Source: CAWARU01 sp963784575 (GTDB taxonomy: Bacteria > Pseudomonadota > Gammaproteobacteria > UBA6186 > Azoamicaceae). From it: DNA of 64,000 nt. The position numbers were made by a program, and so were the translations under genes. The stretch lies in assembly GCA_963784575.1 (NCBI GenBank), contig CAWARU010000001.1:620001-684000 (forward strand), written 5' to 3'. Below are positions 41,631 through 49,427 of the stretch, in pieces (position 1 is the first letter of the stretch; the number at the start of each line of letters is the position of its first letter). The notes under the pieces are model-generated. The model was not told the origin of the DNA, ran no database searches, and saw only the letters and a program-made list of their open reading frames with translations.

Positions 41631-43100
41631 CTAAGAAAATTTCCGGTGTTTGGGACTTTTCCTGGTTAACTCGGAGTCATCGTCATCTGCTTTATCAAAT
41701 CCAGTATCATTAATACCAGTATCACAGATACCAGTACCACTATTGACTGTAAGAGCAGACCCCCATTCCCAATATCTAAAACTGCCTTTGGCAAATTCTA
41801 AAGTACTTTTGCAAGTTCGTGCAAAGCGGGGATAATCATCATAATTCAGAAAACGCGTTATGTGTTCCAAAATCTTTGGTTCAATCCCGGTGAGGAGTCT
41901 GCTCTCTCTATTGCTCGAGATTGCCCACTCAATTTGGGCTAAACTATGCCCGGATAAGGCTGCAACTTTGGTCCAATGATGCGTCGCTTTCAGACGAGAT
42001 TGTTCCTTTTCTGAATCACTCATATTGCCTTGGTAAACTTGTTCTGGAACTCCGATATTATAACGATACAGGAAAGCAAGACGCCATTGTGCATAGGGAG
42101 ATCCACAGTGTGCAAAATATTCAAGCAGCAAAAAGAGTTGTTGCTTGGCGATGTCTTCCGATGCACGTTCCAATGCATGTTCCGATGCACCTTCTGATCC
42201 ACCTTCTGATGCACGAAATAAACTCTTTTTATCAACCTTATTTAGTAATCTCATTTTTTCCAAGACTTCAATCGCTATTTTCCTTTGATCTATATCCATA
42301 AAAAATGGCTGTATTTCTTGTAAATTTTCTTTATTTGCTTGATTGAACGCATCTTCGAACCTTTTCAGGAGTACCGCGCAATTGAAAATGCTTGACCAAT
42401 ATTTTGGATCGATATCAGAATTCCTAAGAAAGATTTGCAAAAGAATAGAGGTATACTCTACACTTAAAAACTTACTACAATCCAAAACAAAATCGACAGT
42501 CTTAAAATCTAAAAAGTAAGTGGTTCTTGGAGTTATTTGATCTGAAAGATAGTGTTTTACTGCCTCTTTGAAATTGAGGATCCGAGCAGCACTCAGGTGA
42601 ATAAGGTTTTCCACCCCTCTCAATTCTAAGAATATGCGCTCCAGGTCTTCTGAAGCAATATCTCTGTCAAGTTCAGGAATATTACCCTGGCCAATTTGTG
42701 CTACAATTACCAGCCTCAAGATATTTCTGCCATGGGCAATGCTTGAATCACTTATTTTTTTTATAACTTCCATAAATTCACTGATTAATCGGCGTTGATA
42801 GCGATTTAAATGCAATTTTTTAAAGTAGTTACTTATGCACTCGTACACAGCCACAGGTTTATTACGCGAAATATATTTAAGTTTATTAACGCACTGTGAT
42901 ATTCTATGCATAATATCTATTGAGAACATTGGATTTTCATTGGTTTGATACAACATCCAAGAAATTTTATAGAAGAGTTCTTCAAACTCTTGGAAAATCT
43001 CTTGCATCTCGAGATGTAAAGCAGGATCGGGGTTTCGAGACTTATAATTTTGGCTGGAATTGAAATAATCCTTACAGGCATAAAAACTTATTATGAACAT
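41631..43100 (-). CDS. Sel1-like/F-box-like protein with RKFS tail
   Basis: The 489-residue product has an N-terminal helical domain of about 290 residues shared with the gene upstream, a short low-complexity Ser/Glu repeat (about 298-316) and Sel1-like repeats (LLLEYFAHCGSPYAQWRLAF; TKVAALSGHSLAQIEWAI). An F-box-like motif follows at about 403-446: IEPKILEHITRFLNYDDYPR, then FARTCKSTLEFAK and YWEW. F-box domains bind Skp1 and recruit targets to SCF ubiquitin ligases in eukaryotes; several bacterial effectors use them. An Asp-rich linker leads to the end KHRKFS. The ATG at 43100 follows AGGGAG. It is a shorter tandem paralogue of the gene at 43138-46111. Confidence 0.75.
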   Translation of the reverse strand: MFIISFYACKDYFNSSQNYKSRNPDPALHLEMQEIFQEFEELFYKISWMLYQTNENPMFSIDIMHRISQCVNKLKYISRNKPVAVYECISNYFKKLHLNRYQRRLISEFMEVIKKISDSSIAHGRNILRLVIVAQIGQGNIPELDRDIASEDLERIFLELRGVENLIHLSAARILNFKEAVKHYLSDQITPRTTYFLDFKTVDFVLDCSKFLSVEYTSILLQIFLRNSDIDPKYWSSIFNCAVLLKRFEDAFNQANKENLQEIQPFFMDIDQRKIAIEVLEKMRLLNKVDKKSLFRASEGGSEGASEHALERASEDIAKQQLFLLLEYFAHCGSPYAQWRLAFLYRYNIGVPEQVYQGNMSDSEKEQSRLKATHHWTKVAALSGHSLAQIEWAISSNRESRLLTGIEPKILEHITRFLNYDDYPRFARTCKSTLEFAKGSFRYWEWGSALTVNSGTGICDTGINDTGFDKADDDDSELTRKSPKHRKFS

Positions 43101-43137
43101 GTACTACTCCCTTTGGGTAAATTTCGTATTAGGTAAC

Positions 43138-45660
43138 CTAAGAAAATTTTGTTCTTCTTGTACTTTCAATTGAACGAGATCGGGGGTCGTCGTTGTCATC
43201 TGCGATTGCGATTTGTGCTGAGGCATCCTGTACTGGAACGATCGGACTTCGATCTGGACTTGCGCTGATGGCTTTCTGCTTCTGTACAATATTCAACTTT
43301 TCAACAATACTATCCTCTTCGGGATTATTAACGGTGTTTGCAAGAACTGCTGTACTTTGCGATCCAGGTACGAGATCTTCGCTCGGTTTTTTTCGTTGTA
43401 TATAGGCTTTATCAAAAAGTGTGTGATATACCAATTCTTGATCTGGCTCTAATGTTGTGCTGATTTTTGGTTTAAACTTATGCTGAATAGTGATTTCGAT
43501 GCGTGTGTCATCCAGGATCAGAGTTTTATCACTACTATTACTGTTACCATCACTAACACTACTCCCGTCACTACTGACGCTCATTTCAGGACTCTTTGAT
43601 ACGGGTGGTTTTAGGATAGCACCAAATCTGATAATGCCCTCTCTGAGTCTGTCCTTCATTTTCACAAGCTTGAGCTTTGCTCGTAAAGAATTATAATACT
43701 TGAGGCATTCTAAATTTTCATCCACATGATCATGGTCTATTTCATCTTCCGCCTGGTCAGATTGTTTTGCTGCCTTAAAACAAGGCTTGGTGCTAATCGT
43801 CATGTTTTCGCGAACTTCAGGAGGCAAGTCTTTTAGCCTATCCATAATATCCTGATAATCCTCTTTATCTATCGCATAGGTAAAAGACCGTTCTTGTATG
43901 ATTTCGTGCTGGAACAATTCGATTAAATCAGGAGTAGCATAGAATACACGATAGTTACGGCCCCAAAAAGGGATGGATTCCAATTGTTCACGAGAAAATC
44001 CCCAGAGGACAACGACTTCTTTGAATGTCCAAAGTTTCTGTTCGATACAATTCAAACAGGCCATATGATGCCATCCACTATCAAAACCATACTCACCACC
44101 CGCATGATTTCTGGGTTTATCTTCACCGCCACAGAGAGGACAGGCAATGATTTGATCAAACATTGCCGCAATTGCTTTTTTCTTTTGTGGCTCTTTCATA
44201 CGTGATTTTAAAATTGTAGTAATATTTTCCGATGTTTTTTTCCAATTCATTGCATAAATCACACGTTTAGCGAACATTCGCACCAGATCTTGGTAATCCA
44301 GCGACTTCATGGTTATATCCTCGAACACATAATATTTTTCCACTTCCATATTTCGCAGAATACTTTGCCAATAGCCAGTATTACCCCTCGCAAGCATCAA
44401 GGCACTTTTACAGGATTTTGCAAAACTCAAGAAATCTTTGAGATTTAGAAAGCAAGTGGCTATATCCCAGGGATCTTTCTTAGCCGTGGTGATGATCCTT
44501 GGTTCACATTTTTGGAGTTTAGTGCTGTAATCAGGCAGTGCACGTCTTGCTGGTTCATATCCTAACTTATCGGATTTCCGGCACCAATAATAGGCTTGCT
44601 CTAAGCAGTATTGCTGCCAGCTTTGTTCGGTTTTGCCATAGCGTATTTTTTCTGCTTTTGAAATCCCCTCAAAATTTTCGGCATAGTATTTTGAGAGTTG
44701 GAATCGCAGTTCAGGATGAAAACCAATGCCTGAAGCCAAACGCCATTGGAATGTTTGTTGGTTACGATACAGTGCTTTTTCCTTTTCTGTTAAGCTTTCC
44801 GCTGATGATATATATTCCATATCTGGAATGCCATAATCATTTTCATAATAATTTGCTAAATAGAGTGCGGCAACAGTATGTCCTGATAAAGCTGCAGCCT
44901 TTGCCCATCGAAAGGCTTGCGCCAAACGATAGAGCAGTTTTTCTGAATTTGCAGTAATATCTGAATATTCTATGGGCGGAATGCCGTCTTTTTCAAAATA
45001 CATCTGTGACAGGCGACATTGTGCATAGGTTGAACCCTGGTTAGCATAGTGTTTGAGCAGTAAAAATAACTGCTGCCGCCGAGGCAATGAGATTTTGATT
45101 GTATTTGTGGTCAAAGGACAGATAGCATTCGAATCACGAGGTATAGAAGCAGCTTTCCGTGCGGCTCCGCCAGCGTCTGCGATTTTTTGAGAGGCTCTTA
45201 ATGGATCCTCGAGCTCAGAGGCTTCCAATTCAAGTACTTTTAGGAGATTCAGGGTTTCATTATCTAACTTCTCAGTATGGAAATCTTTGATGAACAATTT
45301 TACTTCGTCGATATACCACTGATTTTCTTTGTTTATGGTATTCTCGATTAGCTTAAAAGAGTTAATAGCATTTAAAAAAATTCCCGCGTCATTCAAATCG
45401 ATGTTTGTGTTTTCTAGTATTTGGTTTATTATTCGGGTGGTTTCATCGCTAAAACCTACTATCCATCGGACCTGAGTAATATACTGTTTGATGCTGCCAT
45501 CCAGAAGAAATGTGGTATTGGTACTTAATCGTCCAGAAAAATAGTATTGTAAGATTCGCTGCATGGACAAATAGCCGTGTTTATTCACCCCGAAAACATT
45601 TTCTACTCTTGGCAGCTCGAGCACGAGCTTACAGAGAATCATCTGAGGCGATGGATTCAT
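43138..45660 (-). CDS. Sel1/F-box-like protein with CxxC-HH-CxxC motif and TKFS tail (3' part of frameshifted gene)
   Basis: This 840-residue frame has the helical N-terminal domain seen in its paralogue (LELPRVENVF matches LELRGVENLI), Sel1-like repeats (about 195-370), an F-box-like motif (about 385-435: DPWDIATCFLNLKDFLSFAK, SCKSALMLA, YWQSIL) and then a likely zinc site, CPLC (507-510) with HHMACLNC (531-538). Pairing an F-box with a RING-like or treble-clef zinc site would suit a ubiquitin-related role. A long Ser/Asp-rich linker leads to RRTKFS. The annotated start lacks the first part of the domain, which lies in the overlapping frame 45629-46111, so the two frames are one gene split by a frameshift near 45645. 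Confidence 0.75.
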   Translation of the reverse strand: MNPSPQMILCKLVLELPRVENVFGVNKHGYLSMQRILQYYFSGRLSTNTTFLLDGSIKQYITQVRWIVGFSDETTRIINQILENTNIDLNDAGIFLNAINSFKLIENTINKENQWYIDEVKLFIKDFHTEKLDNETLNLLKVLELEASELEDPLRASQKIADAGGAARKAASIPRDSNAICPLTTNTIKISLPRRQQLFLLLKHYANQGSTYAQCRLSQMYFEKDGIPPIEYSDITANSEKLLYRLAQAFRWAKAAALSGHTVAALYLANYYENDYGIPDMEYISSAESLTEKEKALYRNQQTFQWRLASGIGFHPELRFQLSKYYAENFEGISKAEKIRYGKTEQSWQQYCLEQAYYWCRKSDKLGYEPARRALPDYSTKLQKCEPRIITTAKKDPWDIATCFLNLKDFLSFAKSCKSALMLARGNTGYWQSILRNMEVEKYYVFEDITMKSLDYQDLVRMFAKRVIYAMNWKKTSENITTILKSRMKEPQKKKAIAAMFDQIIACPLCGGEDKPRNHAGGEYGFDSGWHHMACLNCIEQKLWTFKEVVVLWGFSREQLESIPFWGRNYRVFYATPDLIELFQHEIIQERSFTYAIDKEDYQDIMDRLKDLPPEVRENMTISTKPCFKAAKQSDQAEDEIDHDHVDENLECLKYYNSLRAKLKLVKMKDRLREGIIRFGAILKPPVSKSPEMSVSSDGSSVSDGNSNSSDKTLILDDTRIEITIQHKFKPKISTTLEPDQELVYHTLFDKAYIQRKKPSEDLVPGSQSTAVLANTVNNPEEDSIVEKLNIVQKQKAISASPDRSPIVPVQDASAQIAIADDNDDPRSRSIESTRRTKFS

Positions 45661-46111
45661 CTAATTTAGGCATATATTCGTAAGTAGAATAAAAGACATT
45701 TCTGAGCAGTGATACTGAATCGCCATGTGTATGAAGGATAGTCTCAATTAGTTTTATAAATCGTTTGATTCCAGCCAGAGCTTTCGGGCTCAAATCGAAT
45801 TTTTCTAAACATCGATTTAATCGGGTAAAGATAGGCGCTTCAGGAGAGCTCGCCTCAAACTCTGCCAAAAAGATGCCAATTTGTTGAAAAAGCCTATCAC
45901 AAGGACGATTGTAGTGATCTATCCCTTTTCCTGAATATAAATCTATGGAATGCTGATAGATCGCTTTCTCGAACAGGTCGATAAACTCCCTCATCTTCTT
46001 GGAGAGATCTATATCTGTAATCGCTGAATCAAATTTCTCAAAATGATGTTTGAATACATAGAAATCGAATAAAAGCATTTCATTATCTCCACTGAGGGTA
46101 TAGGTGCCCAA
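45629..46111 (-). CDS. 5' part of the frameshifted Sel1/F-box-like gene
   Basis: The 160-residue frame corresponds to the first third of the paralogue's N-terminal domain. Its end, YMPKLDESIASDDSL, aligns with NIPELDRDIASEDL in the paralogue, and the sequence then continues in another frame as CKLVLELPRVENVF against the paralogue's RIFLELRGVENLI. A change of one or two bases between 45629 and 45660 explains the split. The intact protein would be about 990 residues. No ribosome site is visible before the 840-residue frame, which supports a mutation or sequencing error over two genes. Confidence 0.65.
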   Translation of the reverse strand: MGTYTLSGDNEMLLFDFYVFKHHFEKFDSAITDIDLSKKMREFIDLFEKAIYQHSIDLYSGKGIDHYNRPCDRLFQQIGIFLAEFEASSPEAPIFTRLNRCLEKFDLSPKALAGIKRFIKLIETILHTHGDSVSLLRNVFYSTYEYMPKLDESIASDDSL

Positions 46112-46295
46112 AAATTTATTGGGGTTAATAAAGACTATATTAGTTATTTAACCTAATCACAACATTGATTTCGGTATTGTTATACTAATTTTCCGTTTCA
46201 CTGTTTTTTGATCTTCCTTATCTCTTCCTTATCTCTTCCTTATGATATACACTTAATGAGACAAAAATCACTAAGCTAAACCAAGGCAATAGCAT

Positions 46296-47015
46296 ATGCG
46301 ATTCCCTTTCAAATCTATCGACTTAACGCACACTCTATCACAAAATGCCCCTTCTTGGAATGGAAGTTGCGGTTTTGAAAATGAAATAAAACTCGATTAT
46401 TCAGAATGTGAAACTGAAGTAAAATTTCGAGTACAGCAAGTGAAAATGCATGCTGGAATTGGTACACACATGGACGCGCCATCTCATTGCATTTCAGGTG
46501 GGTTAAATATCAATGAATTGCCGTTGGAACAATTAATTGTACCTTGTTACATGATGGATGTGGAGGCAAAAGTAGCTGTTTCGGGAAAAGAAGTTGTTTC
46601 TGGTAAAGCAAATCAAAATTATCTATTCAGTCTGGAAGATTTGCATGAATTTGAAGCAAAATATGGCCAAATTGCAGCCGGCAGTTTTGTGATTATACAC
46701 ACTGGCTGGGATCGATTTTGGAATGATCCAAAACAATATCGCGGCAATTTAGTCTTCCCCAGTGTTTCTAAAGAAGCTGCAAATTTATTATTGGAGCGAA
46801 ATATTGCGGGTCTCGGAATTGATACCTTATCCCCAGATTTACCTAATTCAGGTTTCCCAGTGCATAAAGCACTTTTGGGAGCAGGCAAATATATTGTTGA
46901 AAATGTGGCCAATGCACAAAAAATGTCAGCAACAGGAATGTTTTCACTTGCGCTCCCCATTAAGATTCAAGATGGCACCGAAGCTGCGATCAGATTGATC
47001 GCTTTATATTCTTAG
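46296..47015 (+). CDS. Cyclase-family (kynurenine formamidase-like) metal-dependent hydrolase
   Basis: The 239-residue product has the family signature H-x-G-T-H-x-D-x-P-x-H in HAGIGTHMDAPSHC, which binds the catalytic metal, plus the opening DLTHTLSQNAPSW and the later IIHTGWDRFW and GLGIDTLSPDLP segments. The family includes bacterial kynurenine formamidase (KynB) and isatin hydrolase; the exact substrate is unknown and no other tryptophan-degradation gene is present. The upstream region contains a triple TTCCTTATCTC tandem repeat at about 46213-46243 and a purine-rich site before the ATG. Confidence 0.85.
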   Translation: MRFPFKSIDLTHTLSQNAPSWNGSCGFENEIKLDYSECETEVKFRVQQVKMHAGIGTHMDAPSHCISGGLNINELPLEQLIVPCYMMDVEAKVAVSGKEVVSGKANQNYLFSLEDLHEFEAKYGQIAAGSFVIIHTGWDRFWNDPKQYRGNLVFPSVSKEAANLLLERNIAGLGIDTLSPDLPNSGFPVHKALLGAGKYIVENVANAQKMSATGMFSLALPIKIQDGTEAAIRLIALYS

Positions 47016-47251
47016 ATATTCATATTCATATTCTTAGACATTCCTAATTCAGATTATTCCTAGCTCAAGTAACAAGGGTACAGAAAATCATTGAATTTTT
47101 TATTAATCTATGTAAGTTTTCTTTCAATTATAAAGCCTAATAATAAAAATTTTAAACGAAATCCATTAATACATTATTAATACTTTATTTTAATAAATAC
47201 ATTTAAATCCATAGGAATCCATAGAAATCCATAGAAATCTCTTTAATAAAT

Positions 47252-47280
47252 CCTTTTAGCAATAATTTAAAGCTAAAAGG
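47252..47280. promoter_or_regulatory. Perfect 9-bp hairpin upstream of HisKA gene
   Basis: CCTTTTAGC and GCTAAAAGG are exact complements separated by an 11-base AT-rich loop. The hairpin lies 72 bp before the HisKA start and follows a short tandem repeat of ATCCATAGAA at 47211-47240. It lacks a T-run directly after it, so an operator or leader structure is more likely than a terminator. The rest of 47016-47312 is AT-rich with nothing else recognised. Confidence 0.45.
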
Positions 47281-47351
47281 ACCCACAGATTACTTTTTGA
47301 TTGTAATTTATAGTGAGATGGAGTAGCCTAATAAGTCCAATGAGGGGAGCT

Positions 47352-47648
47352 ATGAATACAGGTAAAAACAAAGTATTGCGCAAAATTGATAGAAAAAAAC
47401 ATCATGATAATTATGATAATCTCCGCAATTCTTCCTCTTTTCCGCTGGGGGAATTGGCATCTATAGCGCATGAAATCAAACAGCCTTTAGCTACCATTCA
47501 TAACTATGCGAGCGGTTGTATCAACAGATTTGAAACCAATAGTTTCAATGTCTCGGAAATGATGGAAGTAATGCGCTCAATCTTGAAGCAAGTAAATCTA
47601 ATGGGCAAAATTGTTCATCATATGGAGAACATTGTGAATCAACAGTAG
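47352..47648 (+). CDS. Isolated HisKA domain, histidine-kinase remnant (FixL-like)
   Basis: The 98-residue product contains the phosphoacceptor helix ELASIAHEIKQPLATIHNYAS with its His and the second helix of a FixL-type dimerisation domain. It stops at the point where the ATP-binding HATPase domain should begin and has no sensor domain. I chose the ATG at 47352 because AGGGGAG precedes it. It lies 128 bp upstream of a FixJ-like regulator. It could be a decayed kinase, or a phosphotransfer or phosphatase module serving that regulator; it cannot phosphorylate itself. Confidence 0.75.
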   Translation: MNTGKNKVLRKIDRKKHHDNYDNLRNSSSFPLGELASIAHEIKQPLATIHNYASGCINRFETNSFNVSEMMEVMRSILKQVNLMGKIVHHMENIVNQQ

Positions 47649-47689
47649 CCATAACGGTAGACCTAATGGTGGAAGTAGACGAATAATAG

Positions 47690-47741
47690 AAGTAGCAGTA
47701 GCAATAGAAGTAGAAGTAGAAGTAGAAGTAATAAGTAAATA
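47690..47741. repeat. GTAGAA hexanucleotide microsatellite
   Basis: A run of imperfect GTAGAA/GTAGCA hexamers (about eight units) fills the gap between the HisKA and FixJ-like genes. It may alter spacing between the two and is a candidate for slippage. Confidence 0.6.
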
Positions 47742-47776
47742 TAGAAAATTTTTGCATAAACTTGAGGAAATCAATT

Positions 47777-48379
47777 ATGGGCCCAACAGTTTTTATCATT
47801 GATGATGAACCAGAAATGCTCAATAGTTTAAAATGGCTAATGGATTCCGTAAAACTCAAAACGGAGCTTTATGACTGTGGTGCAAGTTTTCTAAAAAATT
47901 ATGATAGGAATCGAATAGGATGTGTTCTAATAGATGTTCGAATGCCCGATATGAGCGGCCTAGAATTGCTCGACATCCTGAACGAACGCAGAAACCGTAC
48001 TCCTGTTATCATCCTCACCGGACATGGCGATGTACCAATGGCAGTGCGTGCAATGAAATCTGGTGCAAAAGATTTCATCTTAAAACCATTCAATTCTCAA
48101 TTATTGTTAGAACAAATACAAAGAGAAATAACAAAAACCTATGAAAATTATAAGCCAATTCAAAATCATCAAATGGTTGAGAATTTTTCTGGTCTAACAT
48201 CGCGTGAACGGGAAATTTTCGAATTGATAGTTGAAGGCAAGATAAATAAAGAAATTTCGACAAAATTGAGTATTGCTGTCTCCACCGTTGAATACCATCG
48301 TTCGAGCCTAATGAAAAAAATGCAAGCTAAAAATATAGCTCAGTTATTACAGATGAAACTTGCTTTAGATTCATTTTAG
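47777..48379 (+). CDS. FixJ-family response regulator
   Basis: The 200-residue product has a receiver domain (IIDDEPE acidic pocket, phosphoacceptor Asp in CVLIDVRMPDMSG, Thr in ILTGHGD, Lys in FILKPF) and a LuxR-type helix-turn-helix (LTSREREIFELIVEGKINKE, STVEYHRSSLMKKM). It matches FixJ/TodT-type transcription regulators. The start ATG at 47777 follows GAGGAAA; an in-frame TTG at 47762 is less likely. Its natural partner would be a FixL-like kinase, of which only the HisKA piece remains upstream, so phosphorylation may come from another kinase. Confidence 0.88.
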   Translation: MGPTVFIIDDEPEMLNSLKWLMDSVKLKTELYDCGASFLKNYDRNRIGCVLIDVRMPDMSGLELLDILNERRNRTPVIILTGHGDVPMAVRAMKSGAKDFILKPFNSQLLLEQIQREITKTYENYKPIQNHQMVENFSGLTSREREIFELIVEGKINKEISTKLSIAVSTVEYHRSSLMKKMQAKNIAQLLQMKLALDSF

Positions 48380-48473
48380 ACTGCTATTTGATATTCATAT
48401 ATTTTTCTTCCAAGTCTTTTGCCAGTTTTCAAAGACGCTGGGTGTAATACGATGGATGTTCCAATGCAAACTG

Positions 48474-49427
48474 TCAAGCCATAGCAACAAGAACCTTTCG
48501 CTCACCTTGATATGGAGAGCGGCCATGGAGTGATAAAACATTATCCAAGACTAAAAAATCATTCAGTTCCCATGAGAACTTGATAGAATTTTGCACAACG
48601 ATTGTCCTAATATAATCTAAGAATTCCTCTTCAATGGGTGAGCCATCTCCATAAAAACAATGATGATGAAAATCTTCTTCAGACATCAAGGATTTCAAAT
48701 CTTTTAATTGTTCTGGATCAAGAAAGGAAGGGTGCCATTGATCTGCTTGAGAAAAAAATACCTCTTCATTTGTAATCGAGTGACGTATGACAGGATCAAC
48801 TATGGTTTCGATTCTTAACCCCCCATCTTTTTTCCATCGATAGCATGCATTAATTGACTTTAAATGATGGTCTACCAAAGCACGTTCTCCTGTTTCAAAG
48901 CAACTTTGCCAAGACTTTCCAAAGCCAAATCCATCATGTAAATTCATCACATACTTGAGCTTTTTTGATTGAAATTTTTCTAGGACATTTTTTCTTAATT
49001 TAGCATGCAATATTCTGCCATCCAATAATGGAGTTTCTCCGCCAAAAGATGCTACGATTTCTGAAAAAAAGAAGAGAATTGCTGGATAACTCTTTGAATA
49101 AGACATTTCATTATGCAGAGCAATAGGAAATTCTTTAGGATGTGAAGTTGAAGTGTAGACTTTATCCAATATTTTCTCTCGAGGGGAGTCTCCACCTTTA
49201 TAATTCATTAATTCAGGCTTAATTGTCTTGACAATATCAAGGAAAATGTTCGGATTTTCTAGCAAAAAACCACGGAACAATACTCCCCCATATTGATATA
49301 GTTTCTCAAAAAGAAAGCTATGGTTGTCTGAAATCCACTGTTGTAGGGCAACATCTGTCCTATCATGTTCAGTTTCAACTTTAATAACAAATGGAAGATT
49401 TGAATTTTTAAAAAAATTAAATTTCAT
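48474..49427 (-). CDS. SyrP-like TauD/TfdA-family Fe(II)/2-oxoglutarate dioxygenase
   Basis: The 317-residue product has the iron-binding motif H-x-E in ALHNEMSYSKSYP (His105, Glu107) and the distal His301 with nearby Arg in LHGRSPYQGERKV, as in the SyrP-like branch that hydroxylates amino acids bound to NRPS carrier domains. Its start overlaps the end of the NRPS gene by 11 bp, so it is co-translated and most likely a tailoring enzyme for the same product, perhaps beta-hydroxylating an aminoacyl-PCP. The usual Asp of the facial triad is Glu here, as in several SyrP relatives. Confidence 0.85.
   Translation of the reverse strand: MKFNFFKNSNLPFVIKVETEHDRTDVALQQWISDNHSFLFEKLYQYGGVLFRGFLLENPNIFLDIVKTIKPELMNYKGGDSPREKILDKVYTSTSHPKEFPIALHNEMSYSKSYPAILFFFSEIVASFGGETPLLDGRILHAKLRKNVLEKFQSKKLKYVMNLHDGFGFGKSWQSCFETGERALVDHHLKSINACYRWKKDGGLRIETIVDPVIRHSITNEEVFFSQADQWHPSFLDPEQLKDLKSLMSEEDFHHHCFYGDGSPIEEEFLDYIRTIVVQNSIKFSWELNDFLVLDNVLSLHGRSPYQGERKVLVAMA

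Noticed and set aside
41631..46111. Whole Sel1/F-box pair as a toxin-antitoxin or defence operon
   Set aside because: No nuclease, NTPase or small antitoxin-like gene; eukaryote-like domains and tails fit effectors better.
47252..47280. Rho-independent terminator of the cyclase-family gene
   Set aside because: AT-rich stem with no T-run after it and more than 230 bp beyond the stop.
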